Origin: Psococerastis gibbosa
Lineage: Eukaryota; Arthropoda; Insecta; Psocodea; Psocidae
Direction: 5' to 3'
Assembly: GCA_963971405.1 (NCBI GenBank)
Contig: OZ020489.1
Coordinates: 8,990,001-9,054,000, forward strand
DNA length: 64,000 nucleotides
The position numbers were made by a program, and so were the translations under genes. The stretch's first letter is position 1; each line of letters begins with the position of its first letter. Positions 62,371 to 64,000 of this stretch are shown one piece after another. The notes under the pieces were generated by a model. The model did not search any database and was not told the DNA's origin. It saw only the letters and a list, made by a program, of their open reading frames with translations.

Positions 62371-63272
62371 GAACCGGTCCGAGTTTACTCGAACATGCAT
62401 TCCAATTTATAAATTAGTAATAGTAGTAGTGTAATTTCATAGGAAATAATTTCCCTATGGTTAAATTTCAGACTCCTCGAGGGGGGGGGGGCATCTCAAT
62501 ATATATTAAAAACCCCTTAAAACTCAATTGCATATTCTGGAACGAATAGACCAATACATTGTAACAGTAGTAACAATGACACATGGCACGTAATGCATTG
62601 GAGCGGGAATTTTCCACAATTTCTCAAAAAATAATTTTTTGCACAGAAGCAAATATTTTTTTGGGAATGCAACCTGTCCATTTTTGTTACCCTATTGAAC
62701 ACCTAAAACATAACTGAAGGTAGAAATCATCGATAGAAAGGATCCACAGAAAATATCTTTTTTAGTCATTTTTCACGAAAATTGAGTTATTTTTATTTTT
62801 TTACCCCCAGAAGCAAACTATCAAGCGGCAAGCGACCCCACACATTTTTTTAACATTGATAATGACTATAATATATGTGAATTTAAAAGAAATCGCTGGA
62901 GCCGTTTTTGAAAAATAATTTTTTTAGATGTTTTTTGGAGTTTTTTATAAAGAAAACCCCCCCAAATTGAGTTAGTCCAAAATAAAGAAAATAGTCTCGA
63001 GGTATGATTTTTGTAAACCTATATTGCAAAATTTCATCAAAATCGACCGAGTAGTTTGCCCGGAAATCGATGAACAGACAGACAGACAGACAGACATACA
63101 GACATACAGACAGACATACAGACATACAGACAGAGCGACAGACAGAGATTTCGTAAAAACCACTTTTTTGGGTTCCTGGGACCTCAAAACGTGTAAATCC
63201 GTTGAAACCTCGGAATCGAAAATTTCGACCGTCACAAAGCTTTCCTTATACTACGCATAAATTGGAAAGCAA
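62371..63272 (+). repeat. GTCCGAG repeat, complete copy, long GACA tract
   Basis: AAGAACCGGTCCGAGTTTAC, G-run at 62480-62490, GAATGCAACCTGTCC, CAAACTATCAAGCGGCAAGC, a (CAGA)/(CATA) microsatellite at about 63074-63147, and CTACGCATAAATTGGAAAGC. TCTAG stands just before the left end and again shortly after the right end, a possible 5-bp duplication if the element ends AAAAG. Confidence 0.87.
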
Positions 63273-64000
63273 AAAGTCTAGTTCATCAAATGGAAATTCA
63301 AAACGAAAAACAAAATAATAAGTTGTATTGCATCATATCCAATCCCCATATATTTATGTACTATAACGTTACAGTAGTTTAAACTTTAAAGTTTAAAGCA
63401 TTAAGAACAACTATAAAAAAAATTGGCGGCTCGCCATTAGAGGCAACTGCCTCACCTAATTTTCCAAACAAATCGACCAAAAAAAATGTATTTTGAATTA
63501 GGAAGTGTAGGTAAATCATATTCTAGAAGAGACGATTAAAACTTAAAAAATACCGTGAAAAAGAATCATGAACTAGCTCCAAAAATTCACAACTAGCTAT
63601 AACGATGTAAGTAGAGGCACCATTTCCGACTGCCTCTCCATTGCTAGAAGACGGCAGGCACGAATTCGAGATTTAAAAATCATACAGCGTGAAGATACAT
63701 ACTGAAAACATTCGCTGCACCCAGCTCAATGATGAGCCGATGAGACACGCGCTAGACCCTGCCTCTAAACGAGTTTAACACACACAGCTCTGCCAATTTT
63801 TATTTTATTTTTATATGCTGCACCTCACCAATTTCGATCCCCACGAGACGCCACTAATAAAAAATTAAGTTACTTTTCGCTACCCCCGTTTCTCCTATCT
63901 ATGTATATAGTGTATGTATCATTGTACGTCTAACTCCGCAAGCTTTACACTTGTAGTTCGCCGTGAACTCATAATATGACACCGTTGTGCAAAAAGATTG
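63273..64000. other. No recognisable gene
   Basis: Unassigned AT-rich sequence to the window end. Confidence 0.35.

Noticed and set aside
26024-63260. Many open frames of 60-136 codons rich in RTDRQTDRQ or LSVCLSVCL
   Set aside because: They are translations of the GACA/GTCT microsatellite and flanks in the GTCCGAG repeat. They appear in both strands and in whichever frame the copy allows, with stops elsewhere; no conserved frame.

Overview
This is a window of an invertebrate-type animal nuclear genome, and most of it is transposons and other repeats. No intact long gene is present. Evidence for a eukaryote: tRNA-derived SINEs in many copies, non-LTR retrotransposon pieces, a Tc1-type transposon, hAT-like and hairpin MITEs, a 219-bp satellite block, and a few short candidate exons with splice signals. 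The mix fits an arthropod or a similar invertebrate, but the species cannot be named from the sequence alone. Family names used below (SINE-A/B/C, GTCCGAG repeat, and so on) are working labels for this window only.

Layout. 0-15 kb: SINE fragments, two TTAA-flanked palindromic elements, a satellite of eight ~219-bp units (3650-5397), small LINE 3' ends and long stretches with nothing recognisable. 15-18.5 kb: the best host-gene evidence, minus-strand candidate exons at 18231-18466 (5' UTR plus start codon) and 15902-16007, separated by intronic repeats. 18.5-21.4 kb: hairpin MITEs and a 5'-truncated LINE with reverse transcriptase and RNase H (minus strand). 22-40 kb: dispersed copies of an ~0.85-kb repeat that carries a poly-G tract at a fixed place (GTCCGAG repeat), SINE-A copies, hAT-like and hairpin MITEs, a 515-bp fold-back (38569-39083) and more LINE tails. 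40.5-53.4 kb: a locus of nested duplications built from GTCCGAG repeats. An older ~3.5-4.2-kb pair (41308-44804 and 44806-49039) is followed by a nearly identical tandem pair (47194-50514 and 50519-53312). 53.7-64 kb: hAT-like MITEs, a full SINE-A, a 489-bp MITE with long terminal inverted repeats, a dead Tc1 element hosting a MITE, two candidate coding fragments near 60.5-61.6 kb with two transposon insertions, and two more GTCCGAG repeats.

The most interesting signals are non-coding: several hairpin MITE families that differ in their arms but share one palindromic core and a TWA target duplication; the repeat family whose fixed poly-G tract reaches 61 G in one copy; the fresh tandem duplication; and the 515-bp fold-back. 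Most short open frames here are by-products of repeats and are not listed as genes.
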